Of a stretch of DNA of 58,359 nt, positions 42,917-52,448 are shown piece after piece. The notes beneath the pieces were generated by a model. The model made no database searches and was not told the origin of the DNA. It was given only the letters and a program-made list of their open reading frames with translations. Each line of letters begins with the position of its first letter. The stretch's first letter is position 1. The position numbers and the translations under genes are program-made. The DNA is from JAAAOZ01 sp964496595 (GTDB taxonomy: Bacteria; Chloroflexota; Anaerolineae; B4-G1; SLSP01): contig CAZCAI010000009.1 in assembly GCA_964496595.1 (NCBI GenBank), forward strand, positions 1 to 58,359, written 5' to 3'.

Positions 42917-44062
42917 ATGCACGTCGCTTTCAATGGATGGTTCTGGGAGCAGCCGACGACGGGGAGCGGTCAGTACGTCCGGCGCCTGGTCGCGGCGCTG
43001 CATGAGGTAGCGCCGGACCTGCGGATCTCGGTGCTGGCGCCGGATTTTGCGGTGAGTGAGAAGGACGCGAGCGCGACCGAGATTTTCCCGCTGCCGGCGC
43101 GGCGCGATGCTCTGGGCAAGCTCTGGTGGGAGCAGGCGACGATGCCCCGCGCGGCGCGACGTCTGGGCGCCGATCTTTTACACGTGCCCTACTGGGCCGG
43201 GCCGTGGGCCACGCCCACGCCGACCGTCGTCACCATCCACGACATCATCCCGCTGATCCTGCCGGCCTATCGCGGCAGCGCCTTGGTCCGCGCCTACACC
43301 GCCCTGGTGCGGCGTACGGCGGGGCGCGCGGCGCACATCCTCACCGATTCGGAAGCCTCGCGGCGGGACATTCTGCGTCACCTGCCGGTCGCTGCCCCAG
43401 ACGTAACCTCCGTGCCGCTGGCGGCGGATGCGAGCTACGTCCCCGCGTCGAGCGGGCAAGCCCCGCGCGCGGGAGATGCGGCGATTTGGCAAGCGCTGGG
43501 CGTGCGACCGGGCTACGTGCTCTATTTAGGCGGCTTCGATGTGCGCAAAAACTTAGCCGGCGTGATGGCCGCCTTCGCGAGAGTGCACGATCAGGTCGCG
43601 GATGCGCGGCTGGTGATCGCGGGCGCGCTGCCCGCTGAGGACACCGCCTTCACGCCCGATCCCCGGCGCCTGGCGCGGGAGGTGGATTTACCAGAGGAGG
43701 CCATTCACTTCGTGGGATTTGTGCCGGAGGCGCAGAAGCCCGCGCTCTATCGCGGGGCGCGCGCCTTCATCTTTCCCTCGCGCTACGAAGGCTTTGGCCT
43801 GCCGCCGCTCGAGGCGCTGGCCTGCGGCGTGCCCGTCGTCGGCAGCGACGCCGCCAGCCTGCCGGAGGTCGTCGGCCCGGCGGGCCTCCTCACCGCGCCC
43901 GATGACGTCCCGGGCCTCGCGGCGGGCCTGATGCGTTTCCTCACCGACGAGGCGATGTTTCTGGTGTATCAACGTCGCGTCGTCGCGCAGGCCGCGACCT
44001 TCTCCTGGTCGAAGGCAGCCCGCGCTACCCTGGCGTGCTATCAACGAGCGTTGAATCGGTGA
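42917..44062 (+). CDS. Family 4 glycosyltransferase
   Basis: 381 aa, GT-B fold. Transfers a sugar from a nucleotide donor to a glycan or lipid acceptor. The C-terminal SRYEGFGLPPLEALACGVPV (E-x7-E type) and PVVGSDAASLPEV blocks and GGFDVRKNLAGVMAAFA are classic. Start chosen at ATG 42917 (AAGGA upstream); a longer TTG start is possible. The acceptor is not visible from the context. It ends immediately before the small acidic gene. Confidence 0.9.
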   Translation: MHVAFNGWFWEQPTTGSGQYVRRLVAALHEVAPDLRISVLAPDFAVSEKDASATEIFPLPARRDALGKLWWEQATMPRAARRLGADLLHVPYWAGPWATPTPTVVTIHDIIPLILPAYRGSALVRAYTALVRRTAGRAAHILTDSEASRRDILRHLPVAAPDVTSVPLAADASYVPASSGQAPRAGDAAIWQALGVRPGYVLYLGGFDVRKNLAGVMAAFARVHDQVADARLVIAGALPAEDTAFTPDPRRLAREVDLPEEAIHFVGFVPEAQKPALYRGARAFIFPSRYEGFGLPPLEALACGVPVVGSDAASLPEVVGPAGLLTAPDDVPGLAAGLMRFLTDEAMFLVYQRRVVAQAATFSWSKAARATLACYQRALNR

Positions 44063-44077
44063 TTGGAGAGTTGGCCC

Positions 44078-44302
44078 TTGCACATTGATCCCGCTACCCT
44101 CCGACAGCTTGTGGAGGAAACACAAGGACGTGAGATCTTGCTGCGGCAGATCATCCGCCAGATGAAACAGCGGCATGGTTGCTCTTTGGAGGAACTGGAA
44201 GCTCGCCTGGCTCGAGGCGAAGGGCAAGAGCATCCCGATTGGGAGGACTCGATTGAGTGGCGCAATGCTGTTGAGGCGCTCCAACGTACTCGAACACCAT
44301 AG
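44078..44302 (+). CDS. Small acidic protein, antitoxin-like
   Basis: About 74 aa, rich in Glu, Gln and Arg, predicted all-helical (HIDPATLRQLVEETQGRE, GCSLEELEARLARGEG). It ends with HPDWEDSIEWRNAVEALQR, a pattern I associate with small proteins in toxin-antitoxin-like pairs, but no toxin gene lies beside it. GGAG at 44065 favours TTG 44078; TTG 44063 is possible. It follows the glycosyltransferase without a gap and a strong terminator follows. Function unknown. Confidence 0.65.
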   Translation: MHIDPATLRQLVEETQGREILLRQIIRQMKQRHGCSLEELEARLARGEGQEHPDWEDSIEWRNAVEALQRTRTP

Positions 44303-44320
44303 ATGCTTTGCTCTTAAACA

Positions 44321-44356
44321 GAAAGCCTCCCGTCGACGCCGACGGGAGGCTTTTTT
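44321..44356. terminator. Bidirectional terminator between the small acidic gene and glpX
   Basis: GCCTCCCGTCG (44325-44335) pairs over 11 bp with CGACGGGAGGC (44340-44350); six T follow. The A-run on the left serves the minus strand. Confidence 0.92.
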
Positions 44357-44377
44357 GTTGCCTATTCTCAACTTTCG

Positions 44378-45352
44378 TCAACCTAGCTCTTCGAGCAGAT
44401 GCGTGGCTTCGATGTCGCGCTGGGTGTGGGTCTCGCCGCGCATGATGAGTGAGTTGGAGGTCGCGCGGTTGCCATGGTAATGGATGCCTTGCAGGATGAC
44501 GCCGTCCGTCACTCCGGTTGCGGCAAAGAAGACCTGTCGGCTCGTCACCATCTCATCAATCGTCAGCACCCGGTCGATGTCGAGACCTGCCTCGCGCACG
44601 GCCTGAAGCTCCTCATCACTTTGGGGCGTTAAGCGCCCTAACATCGCGCCGTTAGTGGCCCGCGCAGCGCACGCGGCGATTACCCCTTCGGACACATTGC
44701 CGATCCCCATCATAATATCCACCCCGCCTTGGGGGAGCAGGGCCAGGAGCGCGCCGATGATGTCGCCATCTGAGCGTAAAATCACGCGCGCGCCCGCCTG
44801 GCGGATTTCGTGAATCAATTCCTCGTGCCGGGGACGGCTCAAAACGAAGACGACGAGATCGGAGATTTCTTTTTTCTTGGCCCGCGCGACGAGGGCCAGC
44901 GTCCAGCCTGCCGGGGCGTCGAGGCACGCCGGGACGAGCGCCGGGGCGACCTCCGCATCCACCACGATCTTGTCCATATAGATGGCGGGCGTAGCATCCC
45001 AGAAAGCGTCGCGCGGCCCGGCCACCGCTACCGAGATCACGTCGGGATGGCCGCGCGCGAGGAGCCGCCGCCCCTCAATCGGATCGACGATAATATCCAC
45101 TTGCGGGCCGTTCCCGGCGCCCACCGCTTGGTGGAGATGCAGAGGCGCGTCCGGCTCCAGTTTATCGACTTCACTGAGGACGATACGGCCATGGAAGTTG
45201 CTCACATTTAAAGCGTGTTCCATCGCCTGCGTTGCATAATTATCGCTGCGATCTGCCTCGTCGAGGCCCATCCACCGGCCCGCGACAAGGGCCGCGGCCT
45301 CCGTGGCCCGTACCAGATCCAACCCTAAATTGTGATAGAGAATGCGGTTCAT
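44378..45352 (-). CDS. glpX: Class II fructose-1,6-bisphosphatase GlpX
   Basis: 324 aa. Removes the 1-phosphate of fructose-1,6-bisphosphate in gluconeogenesis. AALVAGRWMGLDEADRSDNY-like start, DIIVDPIEGRRLLARGHPDVI and LRSDGDIIGALLALLPQGGVD with GIGNVSEGVIAACA match GlpX. The metal-binding DPIEG is intact. It lies 9 nt after the SulP-rhodanese gene in the same direction, so co-transcription is likely, though the link is not obvious. The upstream partner does not suggest regulation. ATG at 45352. Confidence 0.92.
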   Translation of the reverse strand: MNRILYHNLGLDLVRATEAAALVAGRWMGLDEADRSDNYATQAMEHALNVSNFHGRIVLSEVDKLEPDAPLHLHQAVGAGNGPQVDIIVDPIEGRRLLARGHPDVISVAVAGPRDAFWDATPAIYMDKIVVDAEVAPALVPACLDAPAGWTLALVARAKKKEISDLVVFVLSRPRHEELIHEIRQAGARVILRSDGDIIGALLALLPQGGVDIMMGIGNVSEGVIAACAARATNGAMLGRLTPQSDEELQAVREAGLDIDRVLTIDEMVTSRQVFFAATGVTDGVILQGIHYHGNRATSNSLIMRGETHTQRDIEATHLLEELG

Positions 45353-45361
45353 CAGGATGTC

Positions 45362-47656
45362 TTACTCCTTCTGTTCATATTTGTGATCGAGAACCTCGAT
45401 GGTCTTGGCGCTCATCGAGGCCGGCGACCGGGTGGTTGATTCCACGGCCGTGAGCAACTGCTTCTGGCGCCAGGCCTGCATCCCGCCGGCGAGCGTTCGG
45501 ACGTTCTTATAGCCTTGATCGATCAAGAGCGCCGCCACGTGAGCGCCCCGTCGCTCGCCTACCAGGATGATCTCTTTATTCCTCGGTATCTGCGTGGGGT
45601 TCTCTAGCAGATCGTGGAAATCCATTCGTTTCGCCTGGGGGATGTGCGCCTGGCGATACTCGCGCGGCTCTCGCACGTCGATAACCTGGGGCGGGGTTTC
45701 CTGAGCCAGGGCCTCCCAAAGCTCCTGTGGCGTGATGGTCGGCACTTTGTCGAGCGTTCTATGGTTGTGGGGCGCGGGGACGCCGGCCTCCAGGCTTTTG
45801 GGCAGATTTTGACAGTATTGAAAGACGCGCTTGGGACATTCGTAGATGCAGATGGCGGGATCGAACACGCGATGGAAGAGGTAGTTGATGGCTTCGTCGG
45901 GGTCGAGGAAGTGATCGGCCCCGACATAATCGTAGAAGCCGCTGGTTTGCATCAGGAATTTAACCGCCTGATGCACGTGAACGAAGTACACATCTCCATC
46001 TCGTTCGCGATAGAGGCGCACGATGCTCTCCAGCGCATAGATGCCGCTGATGTCGCAGTTCTCGACGGGATACATCCGCAGCAGGAGGAAGCGCTGGGTC
46101 GGATTTTTTTGGAGGTTCTCGTGGATCTTCTCTTCGATATGGCTAACCGCGCCAAAGTAGAGATCGCCCAAAATTTCGATCACGCCCAGTTGGGTGCAGG
46201 AGGGTTGATCGGGGCGCGGGGTGAAATAGCGGAAATCCTCGCTGGGGAGGACGACGCGCACTCTCGGCTTGCTGGTCTTGAGCAGATAGATGACCAGGGA
46301 GAGGCTAATCCCGGCTAACACGGCGTACTCCAAGGGCGCGGCTAAGGTCGCCAGCAAGGTGATCACCATAATGGTGCGATCCTCGTGGCTGCTGTGCCAG
46401 ATGCGCCTGATCTCCTCCTGATCGATCAGCCCATAGGCGGTGATGATAATCACGCCGGCCAGGGCCGGTTGGGGTACGTAAGCAGCCAACGGCCCCAGGG
46501 CCAGAATTGTGATCAATATGAAGAGGCTGGCAAGGATGTTGGCGAGCGCAGTTCGACCTCCGGCGGCGTGAAGGACTGCCGAGCGCGTGAAGGACCCGGC
46601 TACAGGGTAGCCGCCGAAGAAGCCGGTGGCGATATTCGCCAGTCCCTGTCCAAAGAACTCCTGGTTGCTATCGAGCCGCTGGTTCGTATGGCCGCTGATA
46701 CTCCGGGCGATAGAGATGGATTCGACCAGCCCAATGGCGGCCACGGCCAGCGCGCCCGCGAAAAGCTCGCCGATCAACGCGGCATTGATCGGCGGCACGA
46801 CTAAGGGCGGCAATCCGCGCGGCATCTCGCCGACGACCGCGACGCCGCGCTGATCCAGGCCGAGGAGACCGACCACGAGCGCGGCCCCGATCATGCCGAT
46901 GAGCGGGCCGGGCAGATTGCGGTTGATTTTTCGCAGCGCCAGCAACAGGATGATCGCGCCGATGCCGATCAACATGCTCGCGATGTGCGTGTCGGGCAAA
47001 TGGGTGAGGATCTCGGGTATGGTCTCGGTGAGGTGGGGCGATGAGGGAATATCGAGCCGGAGCAGGTTCCGAAGTTGATTGATGGCGATCAAAATCCCGG
47101 CCCCGCCGGTGAAGCCGACGATGACGGCCTCGGAGATGAAGTTCACAATGACGCCCAAGCGCGCCAGGGCCAGCAGCACCTGGATCAGCCCGACGATGAG
47201 GGCCAACGTCCCCGCGATGAAGAGGTAGTGGGGATCGTTCGGGCTGGCGACCGCCAGCAGAACCGAGAGCACCAGCAGCGAGACGGTGTTGGTGGGGCCG
47301 GTCTGGAGGTGGCGGGATGATCCCCACAGCGCTCCGATCACGGCGCCGACGATCACGGCGTAGATGCCGGCCTCGGGCGGCAGCTCGGCGATCAGCGCGT
47401 AGGCCATCGCCTGGGGCACGGTGATGACGGCGATGGTCAGAGCCGCGATGACATCGGCTTTGAACGTCTGAGCATCCATGTCTTGGAATCGATTCTTGGG
47501 GTGCAGGACGAAATTCTTTATCGGTCCCAGACTGTTGGTCAGCCATCTGAGGTAGGTGATGGGGTTTTTCTCTATGATCGTCACGGGTTCCGACACGCGC
47601 TTTGAATCCGCATCGGCTGAGTTTTGGGTCTCGAAGATATTCAAAGTTGACCTCAC
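45362..47656 (-). CDS. SulP-family anion transporter with STAS and rhodanese-like domains
   Basis: 764 aa. Residues about 70-460 carry the transporter domain (VPQAMAYALIAELPPEAGIY), probably moving bicarbonate, sulfate or another anion. A STAS domain (about 480-600) follows, then a linker, and a rhodanese-like domain (about 630-735; QVIDVREPREYRQAHIPQAKRMDF). Where active rhodaneses have Cys, this one has Gly700 (IILVGERRGAHV), so the domain is likely a binding module. The GTG at 47656 lacks a good site. A second SulP gene lies upstream in the same direction, separated by 181 bp. Confidence 0.9.
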   Translation of the reverse strand: MRSTLNIFETQNSADADSKRVSEPVTIIEKNPITYLRWLTNSLGPIKNFVLHPKNRFQDMDAQTFKADVIAALTIAVITVPQAMAYALIAELPPEAGIYAVIVGAVIGALWGSSRHLQTGPTNTVSLLVLSVLLAVASPNDPHYLFIAGTLALIVGLIQVLLALARLGVIVNFISEAVIVGFTGGAGILIAINQLRNLLRLDIPSSPHLTETIPEILTHLPDTHIASMLIGIGAIILLLALRKINRNLPGPLIGMIGAALVVGLLGLDQRGVAVVGEMPRGLPPLVVPPINAALIGELFAGALAVAAIGLVESISIARSISGHTNQRLDSNQEFFGQGLANIATGFFGGYPVAGSFTRSAVLHAAGGRTALANILASLFILITILALGPLAAYVPQPALAGVIIITAYGLIDQEEIRRIWHSSHEDRTIMVITLLATLAAPLEYAVLAGISLSLVIYLLKTSKPRVRVVLPSEDFRYFTPRPDQPSCTQLGVIEILGDLYFGAVSHIEEKIHENLQKNPTQRFLLLRMYPVENCDISGIYALESIVRLYRERDGDVYFVHVHQAVKFLMQTSGFYDYVGADHFLDPDEAINYLFHRVFDPAICIYECPKRVFQYCQNLPKSLEAGVPAPHNHRTLDKVPTITPQELWEALAQETPPQVIDVREPREYRQAHIPQAKRMDFHDLLENPTQIPRNKEIILVGERRGAHVAALLIDQGYKNVRTLAGGMQAWRQKQLLTAVESTTRSPASMSAKTIEVLDHKYEQKE

Positions 47657-47837
47657 ATGCGTTTTTTGATGTTCTGTAGAGAAATCCCTTTCTCCGTGCC
47701 GCTCTGTGCCTTTTCTGCGACACTTTGTGTCCTAATCTGCTATATCCATTGACACATCTGCCGATCAAAACTATGCTCGAAAAAGCGTCGCGATAGATTA
47801 AGTCTCGAAGCGTGCTCATTATACTACAAACGGACGG
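47657..47837. other. Spacer between the two SulP genes
   Basis: 181 bp, no gene. Nothing distinctive seen. Confidence 0.4.
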
Positions 47838-50177
47838 CTATTTTAGCATCGCTTGCAGGGTCGCGTTGGCGCGGGACAGGCGTTCACTGAGGAGGTGCGC
47901 CATAAACTCGTGGATCGCGGCCTTGAGGTGCGGGTCTGTGGCTTCAAGTTCCTTTAATTCTGCCTGGGATACGACGTATACCTGCCCCGGCTGATCGACA
48001 ATGACAGAAGCCGAAGCCGGCGTCCCCAGATAGAAACTCAGCTCCCCCACCACCGCGCCAGCGCCCATCGTGCTGAGGCGGAGCGTTTGCCCGTCGTTTT
48101 GTGCCAACTCGATGGTGACTTGCCCGGATTCGATGAAGTACAGGCTATGGACGGTGTCCCCCTGCCGAATGAGAACATCCCCGGCGACGACGGCTATCGG
48201 CCGTAGCGTGGATTGCCGCGCGAGCATATCGAAGGGGCGGTGGGCTGCCAGGGGTTCCTCATCGTCGCTGCCCAGGAAGGCGCGCAACTTATCGAATTTG
48301 GCATCGGCGGGCAATGTCTCGCGTCGGAGCCGGAGGCCGCGCTGACCGGTGTGGATGTTGAATCCGGCCTCCTCCAGCGATTGCAGGAATTGCGCCTCGC
48401 ACCACTCGACCCCGTGATCCAGATCGGGAAAAACGCGCCAGACATGCTGCTCGTCCGGCTCGTCCGATTGAAAGACCTCTTTTTCGAGTTGGCGCTGTAT
48501 GGTGGGCGCGAGATGCGTGAAGACCAGCACGAAGTCGTGCGCCAAAGCCAGTTGCTTCAGGCGGGTAAAGCTGAAGACGGCGGAGGCGTCGAGACCGCTG
48601 ACCAGCCGGAAATCCAGCGCCACAAAGCGTGGCTTCGGGTGCTCTTGATGGACGCGCTCTTTGATCTGTTCGAGCAACTTGTGCGCCGTGCCGAAGAAGA
48701 TAAAGCCCTGTAACTCGAGGATGTAAATCTGTTGCCCCTTGTGTTTGAGCAATTGCTGATACAGCCGCGTATATTGAAAATTGCTCTGATAGGTCGCGCC
48801 CGATAGCGTGTGCCTGACGATGTTGACGCGGCTGTAATTTACCACGAACAACATCACGGTGAGAGCTAATCCGACCCCAATGCCCTCTAAGAAGCCAACC
48901 AGCGTGATGACCAGCAGAATCAGGATGAGAAGGCCATAATCCACGCGCGGCAGTTTGAACCAGGTTTGATAGACCCACGTGACCAGGAAATCGAGACCCA
49001 GAAAGAGCAGCAAGCCGCCCAATACCGGCTTAGGCAAGAACTGGATCACAGATTCCCCGGTCAGCAGCACCAATCCACACATAACGGCCACAATCAAACT
49101 CACAGTGCGCCGGGGCGCACCCATTCGATAATTCAACGCCGTCTGGCTCAAGACCGGGTAGCCTACCGTGCTGCCACCCAATCCGGCCAGTAGATTGGAA
49201 AGCCCCGCCGCTTTGAGTTCCTGGTTCAGATCAACGTCGCGCTGGATGGCTAATTCGAGGCCGCTGGCGTTCAGCAGCAGAGCGATGACGCTGATTACGG
49301 CGACCGAGACGCCGCTCAATGCTTGTTGCCATAGCGCCGGCCAGTGGACGTGTTGCATATGCCATAGCATCAGCGGGTTGGCGAGTGACGCCGCGGGAGC
49401 CTGGCCCGACAGGTCAACTGAGCCTAATGGCGCGGATGGAGGGGATGGCGCGGGGAACGCGGGCCAGAGCTGGGGCAGGAAGTAAAACACAATCGCCGCG
49501 CCGAGCACCATCCCCGGCAGCGTCAGGGGATGGCTGAAGCGGTTGAGGGCCGCGAATAGCAGTACCGCGAACAGCGTCCCCGGAAACCACGCCGTCCAAG
49601 TCGTCCCCATGAACAATTGCGGGACATCGGCTAATCCGTTAAATCCCTGCACCATTGTCGAAAGCGCGCCCAACACTAGCAGCAGCCCGGTGCCGCCCAA
49701 AAAGCCGCCGATGACGGGATAGGGGATAAATCGGACGAGATAGCCCAACTTGAAATGGCCTATCAGAAAGAAGATGGCCCCGGTCAGCAGGGAGGATAGG
49801 CCCATCGCGGCCACAATCGTAAAAAACACCTCGGTTGGCGTCGCGGTAGGGGGCATTGTGTGAACAATGGCCGCCGCGACCACCGCCATAATCGCCACCG
49901 GGCTATCCTGCACCCCCGCAAACACTCCCGGCAGCGAGCTGGTCAGCGCGCTTACCGCGACGATAACGATGGACGCGATCAGCATCAAGTTGACGCCGGC
50001 GGGGAGATGGCCGGGTAAATGACTGGCGAAAATGAGGCTGGCAAACGCTGTGGCGATGATCACGGTGATGATGCCATTGATCAGGCCGGCAGAGAGGGTC
50101 GCTAACAGCCCCTGGGGCTGTAATTCTTGACGCACGCTCTTGGATAACCGTTGTAGAACGGTTTGCGGTGCTGACAT
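47838..50177 (-). CDS. SulP-family transporter with STAS and cyclic-nucleotide-binding domains
   Basis: 779 aa. Transporter domain at about 20-440 (HFKLGYLVRFIPYPVIGGFLGGTGLLLV, GLSNLLAGLGGSTVGYP, DVDLNQELKAAG), then a STAS domain (about 460-590; PRFVALDFRLVSGLDASAVFSF) and a cNMP-binding domain (about 640-760; DVLIRQGDTVHSLYFIESGQ, GELSFYLGTPASASV). Such proteins may be gated by cAMP or a similar nucleotide. The GELSFYLG motif is a near-normal phosphate-binding cassette but lacks the usual Arg (ASASV). ATG at 50177 with GGAGG nearby. Confidence 0.9.
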   Translation of the reverse strand: MSAPQTVLQRLSKSVRQELQPQGLLATLSAGLINGIITVIIATAFASLIFASHLPGHLPAGVNLMLIASIVIVAVSALTSSLPGVFAGVQDSPVAIMAVVAAAIVHTMPPTATPTEVFFTIVAAMGLSSLLTGAIFFLIGHFKLGYLVRFIPYPVIGGFLGGTGLLLVLGALSTMVQGFNGLADVPQLFMGTTWTAWFPGTLFAVLLFAALNRFSHPLTLPGMVLGAAIVFYFLPQLWPAFPAPSPPSAPLGSVDLSGQAPAASLANPLMLWHMQHVHWPALWQQALSGVSVAVISVIALLLNASGLELAIQRDVDLNQELKAAGLSNLLAGLGGSTVGYPVLSQTALNYRMGAPRRTVSLIVAVMCGLVLLTGESVIQFLPKPVLGGLLLFLGLDFLVTWVYQTWFKLPRVDYGLLILILLVITLVGFLEGIGVGLALTVMLFVVNYSRVNIVRHTLSGATYQSNFQYTRLYQQLLKHKGQQIYILELQGFIFFGTAHKLLEQIKERVHQEHPKPRFVALDFRLVSGLDASAVFSFTRLKQLALAHDFVLVFTHLAPTIQRQLEKEVFQSDEPDEQHVWRVFPDLDHGVEWCEAQFLQSLEEAGFNIHTGQRGLRLRRETLPADAKFDKLRAFLGSDDEEPLAAHRPFDMLARQSTLRPIAVVAGDVLIRQGDTVHSLYFIESGQVTIELAQNDGQTLRLSTMGAGAVVGELSFYLGTPASASVIVDQPGQVYVVSQAELKELEATDPHLKAAIHEFMAHLLSERLSRANATLQAMLK

Positions 50178-50339
50178 CTTTCCCTCCGGTTAGGCCATTC
50201 CAAGAAAATAAATCCTCCAAAAGCAAGTGATTTTCTGAGGAAAAGGCGTCAGGTTGGGGAGGTCTTGAATCCTGGAACTACCTTAGCTGTGAATAGGTTG
50301 GGATACTGCTTACGATCTCAGGACACGTGAGCTTCGCAC

Positions 50340-51200
50340 TCACATCTGGATCGTTAGCCCATCATAGGCGATCTCGTAGCCGTGCTGGGCGGCGAAGGCG
50401 CTTAGCTCCGGGTGGACGGGGTTGCCGGGATGGGAGATGTGCGACGCGAAGGCGCGGGCGCGGTCGGACAGCAGGCCCGCCGCGCGCATCCGCGCCACGT
50501 GCGCGCTGACCTGATGGGCGCTGAGGTGATCGGTGCCCGGCTCGTCGGGGCCGTAGGTGTGATCCCAGACCACGAGGTCGAATCGCAGCTTGGGCCGATG
50601 GTCGCACAGCGCTTGCCAGGTGCTCTCCGGCAGCGCCGCCGTATCGAGGCCGTAGAAGAGCGCGGCGTCGTCCGCCTCGATGGCGTAGAGGAGCGACTCC
50701 ACAGAAGGATCGTGGTTCGCGGGGAAGGCGGTCACGCGATACCCGCCGGCGGTGAAGGTCTGCCCCGCCTCGATGGGGTGAATCGTCAGGTTCAGACGGT
50801 CGCCCACCTGGGGATCGAGCAGGTCGGCGCCGTCGAGATCGCGCGCGAAGATCCGCGCGGCATAGCGCAGCGTCCCCGCCGAGGCGTAGAAGTGGAGGCG
50901 CGGCGCCCCGACGACGTCGTAGGCTGGGCTGCGGGAGAGCAGATGCGAGACATCTAAGTGATCGGCGTGGGCGTGTGTCTGGAGGCACGTGCGCACGTGG
51001 GTCAGCGGCCGCCCGTGGAGGTTCGAGGCAGCGATGACATCCGGGCCGAGGTCGATCAGCAGGTCGTCGTTGATCAGCGCGGACGAGCGCTTGCGCAGGC
51101 TTGGCCCGTCGAGTTCGCGGGCGCGCTCGCAGTTCTCGCAGCGGCAGAAGGCCTCCGGGTAGCCGTTCGCCGCGCCGGTGCCTAGGAATGTGATGTGCAT
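50340..51200 (-). CDS. PhnP-like metallo-beta-lactamase-fold phosphodiesterase
   Basis: 286 aa. The Cys pattern FCRCENCERA near residue 20 (structural zinc) and THAHADH (about 75-81) with LFYGLDTAALP are typical of PhnP and relatives, which open cyclic ribose phosphates in phosphonate breakdown. No phn genes lie beside it, so the true substrate is open. Full length, ATG at 51200. It is followed (minus strand) by the upstream SulP gene after 162 bp; no promoter was identified. Confidence 0.82.
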   Translation of the reverse strand: MHITFLGTGAANGYPEAFCRCENCERARELDGPSLRKRSSALINDDLLIDLGPDVIAASNLHGRPLTHVRTCLQTHAHADHLDVSHLLSRSPAYDVVGAPRLHFYASAGTLRYAARIFARDLDGADLLDPQVGDRLNLTIHPIEAGQTFTAGGYRVTAFPANHDPSVESLLYAIEADDAALFYGLDTAALPESTWQALCDHRPKLRFDLVVWDHTYGPDEPGTDHLSAHQVSAHVARMRAAGLLSDRARAFASHISHPGNPVHPELSAFAAQHGYEIAYDGLTIQM

Positions 51201-51414
51201 GGGTGGTTTGTCCTCCTGTCTAGATGATTATCATCTGCTGATCGTCTACCAGATGCCCGGCGCCAATCGATATCGCACCCGCTGTGCATAGTCGCAATAG
51301 CCGGGCAGTTGCGCCTGGAGGGTCTCATCCCGCCGCCCAGACCGACCAGCGCTTTCCTTCAGTTCAAGTGCGTTGCACCTTGGCCTGCTCATAAACTAAA
51401 CAGATATGCTTTGC
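51201..51414. other. Spacer with a partial palindromic element
   Basis: 214 bp between the methyltransferase and the PhnP-like gene; holds the partial repeat at 51349-51406. Otherwise nothing seen. Confidence 0.5.
51349..51406. repeat. Partial copy of the palindromic element from 12475
   Basis: The reverse complement of 51349-51406 matches 12475-12534 nearly throughout, including AGGTGCAACGCACTTGAACT. It ends 9 bp from the stop of the methyltransferase gene and lacks the second arm. Confidence 0.75.
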
Positions 51415-52439
51415 TCAGGCCGTGGGTTTGCGCGCGATCACGGCCATCAGTTGGGATTGGTGTGTGTGCTCGCGCCCGGGCCCCGTCAACGAGGGATAGA
51501 AGGCCACGTCAGTGAAGCCGCTTGCCTCCAACATTTCGCGATAGCCCGCCTCATCGTAGGCCTGGACACTGGCCGAGTAGCGCGTGACTTCGCCGCTGGC
51601 GGCCTTAATGATGTAATAGCGCTGGATAGCGACCTGCTGCTCGGCGTTCCAGAAACCCTCCTCCAAACAGATGTGCGGTTCCGGCGAGAACAACCCGCTC
51701 TCCGCGCTGTACCATGTCTTGCCGACGGCGCCAAGCACGCGCACCCCCTTGAATGTGTGCGGCTCGAGCAGGAGAAAGCCGCCCGCCGTCAACGCATCGT
51801 AGGCCTTCTGCACGATGGTCTGCGCCTCGCTGCGCCGAAAGACATTGAATTCTCCGTAGATCAGCATCACCAGGCCGTAGCCCGCGCCATACGCTGTCGT
51901 GCGGATGTCTCCCTCTCTGTAGTGCTCGATCCCATCCGCCGGGGTGCGTTCGTCTCGCGCGTGCGCGCTCGCGTGGGCGACGGACGCCGGCGAGAAATCA
52001 ATCCCCACGCNNNNNNNNNNNNNNNNNNNNNNNNNNNNNNNNNNNNNNNNNNNNNNNNNNNNNNNNNNNNNNNNNNNNNNNNNNNNNNNNNNNNNNNNNN
52101 NNNNNNNNNNCGCGCGTGCGCGCTCGCGTGGGCGACGGACGCCGGCGAGAAATCAATCCCCACGCACTCGTGGCCTAATCTCGCCAGGCGATGGGTGTAG
52201 AAACCGGGGCCACAGCCCAGATCTAAGATCTTGGTCGGCGTCTCGGAGAGCACGTCGTGATGAATCCAGGCGACCTGGCGCTCGATGATCTCGAATCGCC
52301 GGCTGGCCGCGTCGTGCGCCTGGGAGAGATGCTCCTTGAGCATCCGCTGGCTAAAGCTCGGCTCGTTCCACGGGATCTTTTCGCCCTCGGCCCACGGCTC
52401 CGGCGGGGTCTGGCGGTTAACGATGTCTATCAATTCCAT
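51415..52439 (-). CDS. SAM-dependent methyltransferase (split only by an N gap)
   Basis: Class I methyltransferase; TKILDLGCGPGFYTHRLARLG is motif I and GHECVGIDFS motif II. The 100-N run at 52011-52110 is bounded by identical 55-mers (51956-52010, 52111-52165). Removing the N and one 55-mer gives one frame of 289 aa, with DFSPASVAHASAHARDERTP across the join, so there is no frameshift. The C-terminal half holds LLEPHTFKG and a tyrosine-rich stretch. Substrate unknown. It starts 10 nt after mgsA and is probably in its operon. ATG at 52439. Confidence 0.88.
51956..52165. other. Assembly gap with identical 55-bp flanks
   Basis: Bases 51956-52010 equal 52111-52165. Unlike the gap at 9742 no tandem repeat is present, so simple overlap of two contigs is the best explanation. 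Confidence 0.9.
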
Positions 52440-52448
52440 GATGTCCTC

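Noticed and set aside
46668..47819. Arg/His-rich open frame within the SulP gene
   Set aside because: Out-of-frame shadow of the transporter.
52011..52110. Two methyltransferase pieces suggested a broken gene
   Set aside because: Same overlap pattern; the merged frame is intact.
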